Source: Opacimonas sp964559075
GTDB lineage: Bacteria > Pseudomonadota > Gammaproteobacteria > Enterobacterales > Alteromonadaceae
Length of the DNA: 24,516 bases
Direction: 5' to 3'
Assembly: GCA_964559075.1 (NCBI GenBank)
Contig: CAZLGJ010000032.1
Location: 1-24,516 of the forward strand
This document shows, piece after piece, positions 7,111-14,867 of this stretch (the stretch's first letter is position 1; every line of letters starts with the position of its first letter). Position numbers and translations under genes: made by a program. Below the pieces are notes generated by a model. That model had not been told where the DNA came from. It did no database searches and saw only the letters and a program-made list of their open reading frames with translations.

Positions 7111-7116
7111 TATAAT
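7111..7116 (+). promoter_or_regulatory. -10 box of a likely tgt promoter with GC-rich discriminator
   Basis: A perfect TATAAT is followed by GCGCGCC, a GC-rich discriminator of the kind seen at growth-rate-controlled promoters. No good -35 is visible (GTGCCT at 17-bp spacing). The expected start near 7123 would put the direct repeat at 7128-7154 in the leader. Confidence 0.45.
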
Positions 7117-7127
7117 GCGCGCCACAT

Positions 7128-7154
7128 ATTTTAGTCAAGTAATTTTAGTCAAGT
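7128..7154. repeat. 13-base direct repeat in the tgt leader
   Basis: ATTTTAGTCAAGT occurs at 7128-7140 and again at 7142-7154, separated by one base (period 14). The second copy ends nine bases before the tgt GTG. Confidence 0.85.
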
Positions 7155-7163
7155 GAGTCCAGC

Positions 7164-8282
7164 GTGGAATTTAAGTTATTAGCGACTTCTGGGAAAGCCC
7201 GACGAGGCCAGCTTATTTTTGAGCGAGGTGTGGTAGAAACACCGGCGTTTATGCCTGTGGGAACCTACGGCACGGTCAAAGGGATGACTCCGGAAGAGCT
7301 TAAAGATACTGGCGCGCACATTTGTTTAGGCAACACTTTTCACCTAATGTTGCGTCCGGGTACGGGGATCATTCAACAGCACGGTGATCTGCACGATTTT
7401 ATGCATTGGGATAAGCCCATTTTGACAGATTCGGGCGGTTTTCAGGTGTTTTCACTCGGTGCGATGCGCAAAATCGACGAACACGGCGTCACGTTCCGCT
7501 CGCCGATTAACGGTGAAAAAATCCTCCTTACTCCTGAAAAGTCGATTGAGGTCCAGCGTGAGTTGGGCTCAGACGTGGTGATGATTTTTGACGAATGTAC
7601 GCCATATCCTGCTACACATGAAGAGGCGCGAGTATCGATGGAGCTGTCGATGCGCTGGGCACAGCGCAGTAAAGACGCGCATGGTGACTCATCCGCTGCA
7701 CTCTTTGGGATTGTACAGGGCGGTATGTATGAAGATTTGCGCGATATCTCCTTAGACGGCCTGACCGAGATTGGCTTTGACGGCTATGCCATTGGCGGCC
7801 TCTCAGTCGGGGAGCCCAAAGAAGACATGATCCGCGTATTGGATCACGTGGCCTACAAATGTCCCGAAGACAAGCCGCGTTATTTGATGGGCGTGGGTAA
7901 GCCGGAAGATTTGGTAGAAGCTGTGCGCCGCGGCATTGACATGTTCGATTGTGTGATGCCTACGCGTAACGCGCGCAATGGCCACTTGTTTGTGACCGAA
8001 GGTGTGATCAAGATCCGCAATGCCAAACATAAGACGGATACTGGACCTTTAGATGAAAATTGTGACTGTTACACTTGTAAAAATTATTCTCGGTCCTATT
8101 TACATCACTTAGACAAGTGTAATGAAATCTTAGGTGCACGCCTGAACACCATTCACAACTTGCGCTATTACCAACGGGTGATGCAGGGGCTGCGCGATGC
8201 GTTAGACACTGATACCCTAGACGAATTTGTCGCGGATTTTTATGCCAAAAAAGGCATGGACGTCCCACCTTTAGAACAATAA
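7164..8282 (+). CDS. tgt: Queuine/preQ1 tRNA-guanine transglycosylase (Tgt)
   Basis: Tgt exchanges guanine 34 of tRNAs with GUN anticodons for preQ1. The 372 residues align along the whole E. coli protein (375). D89 in DSGGFQ is the general acid/base residue and D262 in FDCVMPTRNARNG the covalent nucleophile. The zinc ligands are C300, C302, C305 and H331 (CDCYTC, then LNTIHN). The start is GTG, chosen because MEFKLLATSGKARRGQ matches the family N-terminus; the ribosome site is weak (GTGAG six bases upstream). It follows queA and precedes yajC by 49 bases. A TATAAT box at 7111 suggests a promoter of its own in addition to read-through from queA. Confidence 0.97.
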   Translation: MEFKLLATSGKARRGQLIFERGVVETPAFMPVGTYGTVKGMTPEELKDTGAHICLGNTFHLMLRPGTGIIQQHGDLHDFMHWDKPILTDSGGFQVFSLGAMRKIDEHGVTFRSPINGEKILLTPEKSIEVQRELGSDVVMIFDECTPYPATHEEARVSMELSMRWAQRSKDAHGDSSAALFGIVQGGMYEDLRDISLDGLTEIGFDGYAIGGLSVGEPKEDMIRVLDHVAYKCPEDKPRYLMGVGKPEDLVEAVRRGIDMFDCVMPTRNARNGHLFVTEGVIKIRNAKHKTDTGPLDENCDCYTCKNYSRSYLHHLDKCNEILGARLNTIHNLRYYQRVMQGLRDALDTDTLDEFVADFYAKKGMDVPPLEQ

Positions 8283-8331
8283 ACCTTACAACAAAAAACT
8301 TAGTACGCGTACTTTTTAGAGGAATAACACT

Positions 8332-8667
8332 ATGTCTTTATTTATTGCAGACGCTCACGCACAAACGGCCAATGCTGGCCAAGCTAGCGGTTTTGAAATG
8401 CTCATCATGCTAGCGGTATTTGGTTTGATTTTTTACTTTTTGCTTTATCGCCCCCAGGCGAAGCGCGTCAAGGAGCACAAAGCACTGGTAGCGGCGTTGA
8501 GCAAAGGCGATGAAGTGCTAACTGGCGGCGGCTTGCTCGGCAAGATCACCAAAGTATCTGACGATAAAGACTTTATCGAAATTGCCTTGAGTGAAAACAA
8601 CAACGTGGTTGTGCAAAAAGCATCAGTCACGGCCGTGTTGCCAAAAGGCACAATGAAATCTGTCTAA
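8332..8667 (+). CDS. yajC: Sec translocon accessory protein YajC
   Basis: YajC is a small inner-membrane subunit of the SecDF-YajC complex, which associates with SecYEG and helps protein export. The 111 residues include a single membrane segment around 22-38 (MLIMLAVFGLIFYFLLY) followed by the conserved RPQAKRVKEHK and a cytoplasmic domain with GDEVLTGGGLLGKITKV. The N-terminal ADAHAQ stretch before the TM is common in the family. AGAGGA about nine bases before ATG gives the start. A 12-bp palindrome AGTACGCGTACT (8302-8313) lies just upstream. The stop codon is part of a small hairpin (8662-8680), and a terminator follows at once, so only part of the transcript may continue into secD. Confidence 0.95.
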   Translation: MSLFIADAHAQTANAGQASGFEMLIMLAVFGLIFYFLLYRPQAKRVKEHKALVAALSKGDEVLTGGGLLGKITKVSDDKDFIEIALSENNNVVVQKASVTAVLPKGTMKSV

Positions 8668-8680
8668 CTAGACGTTAGAC
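8662..8680 (+). other. 7-bp hairpin overlapping the yajC stop codon
   Basis: GTCTAAC (8662-8668) and GTTAGAC (8674-8680) pair perfectly around a five-base loop. The yajC TAA (8665-8667) is inside the left arm. It stands just ahead of the terminator hairpin at 8684. Confidence 0.5.
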
Positions 8681-8683
8681 GAC

Positions 8684-8707
8684 AGGCGCTTACTTTAGCG
8701 CCTTTTT
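8684..8707 (+). terminator. Intrinsic terminator between yajC and secD
   Basis: AGGCGCT (8684-8690) pairs with AGCGCCT (8697-8703) around a six-base loop, followed by five T residues and, after CA, six more. It would end or attenuate transcription within what is normally treated as one yajC-secD-secF operon. Confidence 0.75.
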
Positions 8708-8764
8708 CATTTTTTGTTTGCCTGTTTTTCTATTTACAAGCTCCACTAGAAGTAAGGATTGGTC

Positions 8765-10609
8765 GTGTTAAATAAGACCCCGATTTGGAAACACTTTTTG
8801 GTCGTGATGGTACTGGGTTTATGTGCCCTGTATGCCATGCCCAATTTGTATGGCGAAGACCATGCGATTCAAATATCTGCAAGTCGTAACGCTGAAGTTA
8901 ACCAAGCGCTGCTGCAAACGGTAGATGCTAGCCTAGCGAGTCAAGACATTGCGGTAAAGCGCAGTGAAATTGATAGTGATAAGATTTTGGTGAGGCTGTT
9001 TGATGCTGACACCCAACTTATTGCGCGAGAGCATTTACAGCGAGAGCTCGGCGACGATTATATCGTGGCGATGAATCTTGCCCCGGATACTCCCGAGTGG
9101 CTAGCCAGCATTGGTGGAGCGCCAATGAAGCTGGGCCTAGACTTGCGTGGCGGGGTGCACTTTTTGATGGAAGTGGACATGAACTCTGCGATTGGCAAAG
9201 CCCAAGAAGACTTGGTTGGTGACTTTCGTACGTCACTGCGCGAAGAAAAATTGCGCTACCGCTCGGTCAAGCCAGCTGGTCAAAACGTCAATATTCAATT
9301 TCGCGACCAAGAGACGCTAGATAGCGCTAAATTCTTCTTGCGCAATCGCAATGGCGATTTGTTGTTTAACGAGTTAGATGGCCTAGTGCTCGAAGTGGCA
9401 TTTTCAGAAAACCGTTTGCGCCTTATTCGCGATAACGCCGTCAAACAAAACATCACCATCATTCGCGAGCGGGTCAATCAGCTCGGTGTGGCTGAGCCCG
9501 TGGTACAGAAACAAGGCGCTGAGCGCATTGTGGTGCAGTTACCGGGTATACAAGATACGGCCAAAGCCAAAGAAATTCTCAATGCAACTGCGACCTTAGA
9601 GTTTCGCATGGTCGATCAGGACAATGACGTGCGCGATGCGCTGAACGGGCGTGTGCCGCCTTCATCTATCTTGCTCAATGACCGTTCGGGACAGCCTTAT
9701 CTACTCAAAAAACGCGTTATGCTGACGGGTAATCATATCGTTGATGCCAACAGTGGTGTAGATGAATACGGCGTGCCGCAGGTGAACATTTCATTAGACT
9801 CCAAAGGTGGCACTAAGATGTCACAAGGCACCAAGGACAACATTGGCAACCCGATGGCCACTGTCTTTATCGAGTACAAAACCACCGGCGACCGCGATGC
9901 TGACGGGCGTTTGATTTTTGAAAAGAAAGAAGAAATCATCTCTGTAGCGACGATTCAAGCGCGTTTAGGCGCAAGCTTCCGCATCACCGGCCTAGACTCT
10001 CCCAAAGAAGCACGTGATTTGGCGTTACTGTTGCGTGCGGGGGCACTGATTGCGCCGATTTCAATTGTGGAAGAGCGTACGGTGGGACCAAGCTTGGGTG
10101 CTGAGAATATCGAGCTCGGCATGATTGCGATTCAGCTTGGTTTGGCCTTAGTACTGGCATTCATGCTGATTTATTACAAAGCGTTTGGCATTGTCGCCAA
10201 TATCGCTTTGGTGACCAACGTCGTAATGATCGCGGGGATTATGTCGATGATCCCGGGCGCGACCTTGACCTTGCCGGGAATGGCGGGCATCGTCTTGACG
10301 GTGGGCATGGCAGTAGATGCCAATGTCTTGATCTTTGAGCGTATCCGAGAGGAGTTGCGCGAGGGACGTTCTCCGCAGCAAGCTATTCACTATGGCTACG
10401 ATAGTGCGTTTTCAACAATCTTGGATGCCAACATCACCACGTTTATTGCTGGATTGATTCTGTTCGCAGTGGGGACAGGGCCTATCAAGGGATTCTCTAT
10501 TACCCTCATGATCGGCATTATCACCTCGATGTTTACGGCAATTGTCGTGACGCGGGTCTTGGTCAACGGCATTTGGGGCGGGAAACGCCTCGAAAAGTTA
10601 TGGATTTAG
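8765..10609 (+). CDS. secD: Protein translocase subunit SecD
   Basis: SecD works with SecF, using the proton gradient to complete translocation of proteins leaving SecYEG. It has 614 residues (E. coli 615). TM1 is near 9-26, then come the large periplasmic P1 domain, the conserved LGLDLRGGVHF (123-133), LDSPKEARDLALLLRAG and GPSLG, and five C-terminal membrane segments from about 450. D518 in AVDANVLIFER corresponds to the conserved intramembrane aspartate. I chose GTG at 8765: AAGGA lies six bases upstream and MLNKTPIWK matches the family start. A TTG at 8759 abuts the AAGGA and is unlikely. SecF begins ten bases after the stop. Confidence 0.97.
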   Translation: MLNKTPIWKHFLVVMVLGLCALYAMPNLYGEDHAIQISASRNAEVNQALLQTVDASLASQDIAVKRSEIDSDKILVRLFDADTQLIAREHLQRELGDDYIVAMNLAPDTPEWLASIGGAPMKLGLDLRGGVHFLMEVDMNSAIGKAQEDLVGDFRTSLREEKLRYRSVKPAGQNVNIQFRDQETLDSAKFFLRNRNGDLLFNELDGLVLEVAFSENRLRLIRDNAVKQNITIIRERVNQLGVAEPVVQKQGAERIVVQLPGIQDTAKAKEILNATATLEFRMVDQDNDVRDALNGRVPPSSILLNDRSGQPYLLKKRVMLTGNHIVDANSGVDEYGVPQVNISLDSKGGTKMSQGTKDNIGNPMATVFIEYKTTGDRDADGRLIFEKKEEIISVATIQARLGASFRITGLDSPKEARDLALLLRAGALIAPISIVEERTVGPSLGAENIELGMIAIQLGLALVLAFMLIYYKAFGIVANIALVTNVVMIAGIMSMIPGATLTLPGMAGIVLTVGMAVDANVLIFERIREELREGRSPQQAIHYGYDSAFSTILDANITTFIAGLILFAVGTGPIKGFSITLMIGIITSMFTAIVVTRVLVNGIWGGKRLEKLWI

Positions 10610-10619
10610 GAGTGACACT

Positions 10620-11561
10620 ATGCAGATTTTAAAGCTCAATAGCACCGTTAAATTCATGAAGCTGCGCATTCCGGCGATGATTTTATCACTGTGTTTAATT
10701 GTTGGCTCGATTGCCTCGCTTGCGGTTAATCAGTTGAATTGGGGCCTAGATTTTACCGGTGGTACCCTGATTGAAGTCGGTTATCCAGAAGCGGCTAAGC
10801 TCGACGAAATCCGCGTTCAGCTCAATGCAGCCGGGTTTCCAGACGCCATTGTACAAAACTTCGGTAGCTCGCAGGACGTGTTGATCCGCATTGCGCCTCG
10901 TGAAGGTGTTAAAGCCGCACAGATTGGTGACAACATTATGGCGTCACTGCGCGCTGACGGTACTGATGTAGATATGCGTCGCATCGAATTTGTCGGTCCG
11001 CAGGTAGGTGATGAGCTCACCGAGCAAGGTGGCTTGGCAATGCTGACCGCCCTGATATGCATCCTGCTGTATGTCATGATGCGATTTGAGTGGCGTTTTG
11101 CACTGGGTTCTGTGGCGGCATTAGCACACGATGTCATTATCACGCTGGGGCTATTTTCTGTACTGCAGTTGGAGTTTGATTTGACCATTTTGGCTGCGGT
11201 ATTGGCGGTGATAGGATACTCGCTTAACGATACCATTGTCGTGTCAGACCGCATCCGTGAAAATTTCCGTAAAGTGCGCAAAGAAGATACCGAAGCGATC
11301 ATTAATATCTCGTTGACGCAAACGCTAAACCGCACCATTGTTACATCACTGACAACAATCTTAGTCTTGTTAGCATTGTTCTTTAAAGGCGGCGCGTTGA
11401 TCCATGGTTTTTCAACCGCGCTGTTATTTGGCGTGGTTATCGGTACGTATTCGTCGATTTATATCTCTAGCTCTGTGGCCATGCTGCTGGGTATTTCACG
11501 AGAAGACTTGATCCCTGAGCAAGTCGAAAAAGAAGGCGAAGATCTCGAGCCAATGCTTTAA
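10620..11561 (+). CDS. secF: Protein translocase subunit SecF
   Basis: SecF is the partner of SecD in the inner membrane. The 313 residues include TM1 near 19-37, the periplasmic WGLDFTGGTLIEV, FVGPQVGDELTEQG leading into TM2, and IGYSLNDTIVVSDRIRENFRK with D204 at the conserved aspartate. These are followed by TQTLNRTIVTSLTTIL and the C-terminal membrane segments. The start ATG has AGGAG seven to eight bases upstream, overlapping the end of secD, so the pair is co-translated. The stop codon sits inside a palindrome (AATGCTT/AAGCATT, 11552-11566). It is convergent with a diguanylate cyclase gene whose stop codon is only 24 bases away, across a large hairpin. Confidence 0.97.
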   Translation: MQILKLNSTVKFMKLRIPAMILSLCLIVGSIASLAVNQLNWGLDFTGGTLIEVGYPEAAKLDEIRVQLNAAGFPDAIVQNFGSSQDVLIRIAPREGVKAAQIGDNIMASLRADGTDVDMRRIEFVGPQVGDELTEQGGLAMLTALICILLYVMMRFEWRFALGSVAALAHDVIITLGLFSVLQLEFDLTILAAVLAVIGYSLNDTIVVSDRIRENFRKVRKEDTEAIINISLTQTLNRTIVTSLTTILVLLALFFKGGALIHGFSTALLFGVVIGTYSSIYISSSVAMLLGISREDLIPEQVEKEGEDLEPML

Positions 11562-11573
11562 GCATTATGAATG

Positions 11574-11607
11574 ACGTCCAGCAAATCAAGACTGGTTTGC
11601 TGGACGT
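11574..11607. other. Strong 12-bp inverted repeat between convergent secF and cyclase gene
   Basis: ACGTCCAGCAAA (11574-11585) and TTTGCTGGACGT (11596-11607) pair perfectly; a G-T and a C-G pair can extend the stem to 14. The right arm encodes the last residues of the cyclase gene. Neither strand shows a T-run after the hairpin, so it is not a classic intrinsic terminator, but it could protect the 3' ends of both transcripts. Confidence 0.7.
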
Positions 11608-13094
11608 AACAATCCTGCGGTCACGGCGCGGTTTTTACCTAATTGCTTGGCTTCATACATGGCTAAATCTGCTTTTAACAAGACATCCCCCGGTTTTTCT
11701 TCCAGCTCCATCTGCACAATACCAATACTCAAGGTCACTTCCTGATTACCTTGTTTTAATATGTTAAGGACGTCCTTACTCAGACTCTCCGCCTGCTTGG
11801 CATTACATTCTGGGCAGATGAGTAAAAACTCATCACCGCCAAATCGCCCCAACAAATCGGTGTCGCGTTTGCGGGTGCTGATTGCGCCAATAACTTCTTT
11901 GATGATTTCATCACCAAACTGATGGCCGTATTGGTCATTAAATTGTTTGAAGTTATCGATATCAAAGAACAGCACGCTTAGGGCATACTGATGGCGATTG
12001 GCACGCTCCATTTCGGTATGTAAGCGCTCCATGATCACACTCTTGTTATAAATACCCGTACTTTGGTCGCGTTCCATTTCTTTACGTACGGCCAACAGTT
12101 GGCTTTGGTCAATTAAGCGTCCTAAGATCATCACGCCAGAGAGCGTATGCATGACCAAGCAGTGCATTTGATAATGCGTGACAGTATCGTCGGGCAAGTT
12201 AAGCGTGACGTCGTGCAAAGTGGCAGTTTGTTCACTTTGCGGTAAACCTCTACCAAACAGCAGTTGCCACCAAGGGATCGGCACTTGTGTGGTAATTTTT
12301 TGTTGGATTAAGGGCCACTCGTAATACAGCAGTTGATTGAGTGACGCAGGCGTTTGCGACTTATTTACCGCCTGAATAATGTCACGCATAGCCAAGTTCA
12401 TTTGCTTAATTTTGCCGCTAGGCGTAAAGTAAATCAGTGGCTCAGCGTTGTGCAAAAACAGATGCTTAAGTACCAAGGATAAGTAACAAGCCAGCACAAC
12501 CATTACCACTGATAATAGTAAAATCACGCTGATAATCAGCATAAATTGTTCAAACAGATATGCAGGTGACAGGGCTGCGACAATATCTGACTTCTCGGCA
12601 GTGTATTGTTGTGGGAATGTCAGTAACTCTTTATCAAGCATCGCTAATAGCAGCGTTTGGTAGTCGCTGAGAATCTGCAGATCATCTAACAGGCCCGGAT
12701 AGCGATGAAATTGGTACATATTGGTAACGACGTGTTCGGCGTGTTGATTTAATAGGTCAAGCTCCTTTATAAACGTCGCGGTGTCGGTCATGATTGGCAC
12801 CGCCTGACTGATTGGCAGTGAGGCCGATTGAATGTCTTCGACTAGCGAATTAACCGCTTGGTACTGCTGGACAGGACTTAAATTGGACAAGTCAGTTGTG
12901 TCAATCTCAGAATCAAGAGCGCGCTGCAGCTGCAGTAGGTATTGATAACTTAGCCATTGTTGTTGTTGCTGTTCGAGCTGCTGCACCTGCACAGAAAAGC
13001 GCTCACCATATTGCTTGGCTAAGTATACGCCCGTTGCAGTTAGCCCAGCGATTACTATCAGAACGTAAATAAAAAAATACTTGCGTAGTTGCAT
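11586..13094 (-). CDS. Membrane diguanylate cyclase (GGDEF), copy 1
   Basis: This 502-residue protein has TM1 near 5-27, a periplasmic helical region of about 155 residues, TM2 near 184-208, a PAS-like cytoplasmic section (about 219-330) and a GGDEF domain (about 340-495). The domain has FFDIDNFKQFND, GHQFGDEI, the catalytic GGDEF at 419-423 and an intact inhibitory I-site RDTD (410-413), so it should make cyclic di-GMP from GTP with product inhibition. The periplasmic part contains a Gln-rich segment (QLEQQQQQWL) and probably senses an unknown signal. A CPEC pair follows GGDEF directly. The start ATG has a loose GGA upstream. The next leftward gene upstream encodes a second cyclase with the same plan; 158 bases separate them. 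Confidence 0.9.
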   Translation of the reverse strand: MQLRKYFFIYVLIVIAGLTATGVYLAKQYGERFSVQVQQLEQQQQQWLSYQYLLQLQRALDSEIDTTDLSNLSPVQQYQAVNSLVEDIQSASLPISQAVPIMTDTATFIKELDLLNQHAEHVVTNMYQFHRYPGLLDDLQILSDYQTLLLAMLDKELLTFPQQYTAEKSDIVAALSPAYLFEQFMLIISVILLLSVVMVVLACYLSLVLKHLFLHNAEPLIYFTPSGKIKQMNLAMRDIIQAVNKSQTPASLNQLLYYEWPLIQQKITTQVPIPWWQLLFGRGLPQSEQTATLHDVTLNLPDDTVTHYQMHCLVMHTLSGVMILGRLIDQSQLLAVRKEMERDQSTGIYNKSVIMERLHTEMERANRHQYALSVLFFDIDNFKQFNDQYGHQFGDEIIKEVIGAISTRKRDTDLLGRFGGDEFLLICPECNAKQAESLSKDVLNILKQGNQEVTLSIGIVQMELEEKPGDVLLKADLAMYEAKQLGKNRAVTAGLLRPANQS

Positions 13095-13222
13095 CTATCT
13101 AATCCATGAATTGCGAAAAATTAATTTTATTATTGTCGTGCTGCAGGTTTATTTTAGTTAATAAAACTGCCACAAAACTTAAAATTTAGATGCAAAAAAT
13201 CGAATTGTGGAAAGATTTTTTC

Positions 13223-13246
13223 TACCATTGTACCATTGTGCCATTC
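13223..13246. repeat. Three tandem 8-base units between the two cyclase genes
   Basis: TACCATTG, TACCATTG and the diverged TGCCATTC lie head to tail, just downstream of the second cyclase gene's stop codon. Too short to interpret. Confidence 0.5.
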
Positions 13247-13252
13247 TGGCAA

Positions 13253-14752
13253 TTACAATGTGCAGATTTGGTTTTTGCCGTCCTGCTTAGCTTTGTACAT
13301 GGCTTGGTCAACGCGTTTAACGAGGGTGTCGACGGTGTCGTTATTGGCAAGCTCAGTGACGCCAACCGAGATTTGGATGGAGACCTTTTCGCCGGTGAGC
13401 TTTTGCTGAATGGATTGTGCTATTTTGTGTGCTTGTTGGGTGTTGCATTCAGGGCAGATGATCATAAATTCATCACCGCCAAAACGACCCAAAATATCGG
13501 TTTGGCGCATGCGCTGTTTGATTTTATTTGCCACCCACAAGATCACCTTATCACCAAACGGATGGCCATAGCGGTCGTTGATATGTTTAAAGCCGTCGAT
13601 ATCAAAAAACACGACGGCGAGGCGACTATCGTTGCGCTTGGCTCGCTCCATTTCTCCGCGGAGTCGTTCGAGCGCTACAGTTTTATTTTTGAGTTCTGTG
13701 AAGGAGTCGATTTCGGCGTTGCGCTGCAAGTCTTGCACATGGCTTTGGTCGTGCACGGTGGCTATGATGCGAGAGCCAAATAGCGAGTGCAAAAAGGTGT
13801 ACTCAAACAATACGGGCTGAGTGCGATTGCCTTCAATTTTATACCCAGGTTGGGTGTAAAAATGGGGTAAGCGCCTGGCCGGTTGTTTGCGTCTCAATAC
13901 CTCAAAAAGTCTTTGTTGGCGACGTTTTTTGAACGCCTGCAAATGTGCTTCAACCTCTGTCCAATTAAGTGTTAAATAATGCTTGATATTATTCTCTGCT
14001 GGTTTACGGCCTTCACCAAAAAAAGCCAAGGCTGCGCGGTTCATCGCCAAAATATCTCCGTTTTTGGCAAGACTGATTCTGCCCGTTGAGCCATTACAAA
14101 ACAATACATAAATAAAGTCTTTGGCGTCTTTCATGATGTGCAATACGGCCATGATCAGCAGCGTTACCACAGCTAAAATAGGCAAAACCACCCATGCTAG
14201 CTCTTGGTCAAAGGCAAAAAAATCGCGGCGCTGGGCGACAAATACTTCCAGCAGCTGCTCTTCAATTGTGCTGAGTTGTTGGCTTAATGATTGTAAATGT
14301 AAGCTAATAGCGGTAATAAAATATTCATGTTCACTCAGCGGCAGTGTCACCGTTAATTCAAGCGCCTCGGCATATACCGATAAGGTGTCGTAGACGTCGC
14401 GATGTATGGTGTTGAGTGCAGTGGTTTGACTGGTGCTCATTATCGATTGGTCAGAATTAAGCGACATAAACGCTTGGTGGGAACTGCGCAGCTGGTTTTG
14501 GAGCGTTTCTAGGCGTTTAAACTGGGCAACAGAGTTTGCTTGCACGTACTGTGATAGCTCATGAGGTGTGTCGACTAGCCTTCGGTAACCCTTTATACGT
14601 GTCAAGGTATCCTGAAACTGGGCAAGGCGCATGCTCTGAGTGGCAGCGTGCTGTTGATGGATAGAAACAAAAGCGCCAACGAACACAACAATGCTAATGA
14701 GTAAAATAATACTCATCCAGCATAGTCGTGTTATTTTCTTTCTAATTGACAC
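13253..14752 (-). CDS. Membrane diguanylate cyclase (GGDEF), copy 2
   Basis: This 499-residue protein has the same plan as its neighbour: TM1 near 8-30, a helical periplasmic region, TM2 near 186-205, a PAS-like section (213-330, with GRISLAKNGDILAMNRAALAFFG) and a GGDEF domain. FFDIDGFKHINDRYGH and GGDEF (425-429) mark an active cyclase, and RQTD (416-419) is an intact I-site. The same CPEC motif follows GGDEF. The start is a GTG with AAGGA six bases upstream. Sequence outside the GGDEF domain has diverged strongly from copy 1, so the two probably sense different signals. The gene lies between suhB and copy 1, all on the minus strand. Confidence 0.9.
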   Translation of the reverse strand: MSIRKKITRLCWMSIILLISIVVFVGAFVSIHQQHAATQSMRLAQFQDTLTRIKGYRRLVDTPHELSQYVQANSVAQFKRLETLQNQLRSSHQAFMSLNSDQSIMSTSQTTALNTIHRDVYDTLSVYAEALELTVTLPLSEHEYFITAISLHLQSLSQQLSTIEEQLLEVFVAQRRDFFAFDQELAWVVLPILAVVTLLIMAVLHIMKDAKDFIYVLFCNGSTGRISLAKNGDILAMNRAALAFFGEGRKPAENNIKHYLTLNWTEVEAHLQAFKKRRQQRLFEVLRRKQPARRLPHFYTQPGYKIEGNRTQPVLFEYTFLHSLFGSRIIATVHDQSHVQDLQRNAEIDSFTELKNKTVALERLRGEMERAKRNDSRLAVVFFDIDGFKHINDRYGHPFGDKVILWVANKIKQRMRQTDILGRFGGDEFMIICPECNTQQAHKIAQSIQQKLTGEKVSIQISVGVTELANNDTVDTLVKRVDQAMYKAKQDGKNQICTL

Positions 14753-14850
14753 TTATCATCCTTGACGATTGGTTGCATCTGCCCTAATGGTTTAGACGAG
14801 AATGTAACAAAGTGCAACAAATAGACAATAATTTATAGAAATAAATTTGT

Positions 14851-14867
14851 TAGAAAAATATTTTCTA
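14851..14867 (-). terminator. AT-rich hairpin at the suhB stop codon
   Basis: TAGAAAA (14851-14857) pairs with TTTTCTA (14861-14867) around three bases; the suhB stop codon is in the stem. The stem is nearly all A-T, so terminator function is doubtful. Confidence 0.25.

Noticed and set aside
8302..8313. 12-bp palindrome AGTACGCGTACT before yajC, followed by T residues
   Set aside because: The stem would be only four pairs around a four-base loop, too weak for a terminator. It is noted under yajC.
8759..8764. TTG start for secD
   Set aside because: It abuts the AAGGA site with no spacing; GTG at 8765 has proper spacing and the family N-terminus.
13190..13783. 197-codon plus-strand open frame opposite the second cyclase gene
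   Set aside because: It is antisense to the GGDEF domain, and its sequence is the mirror of that conserved coding region.
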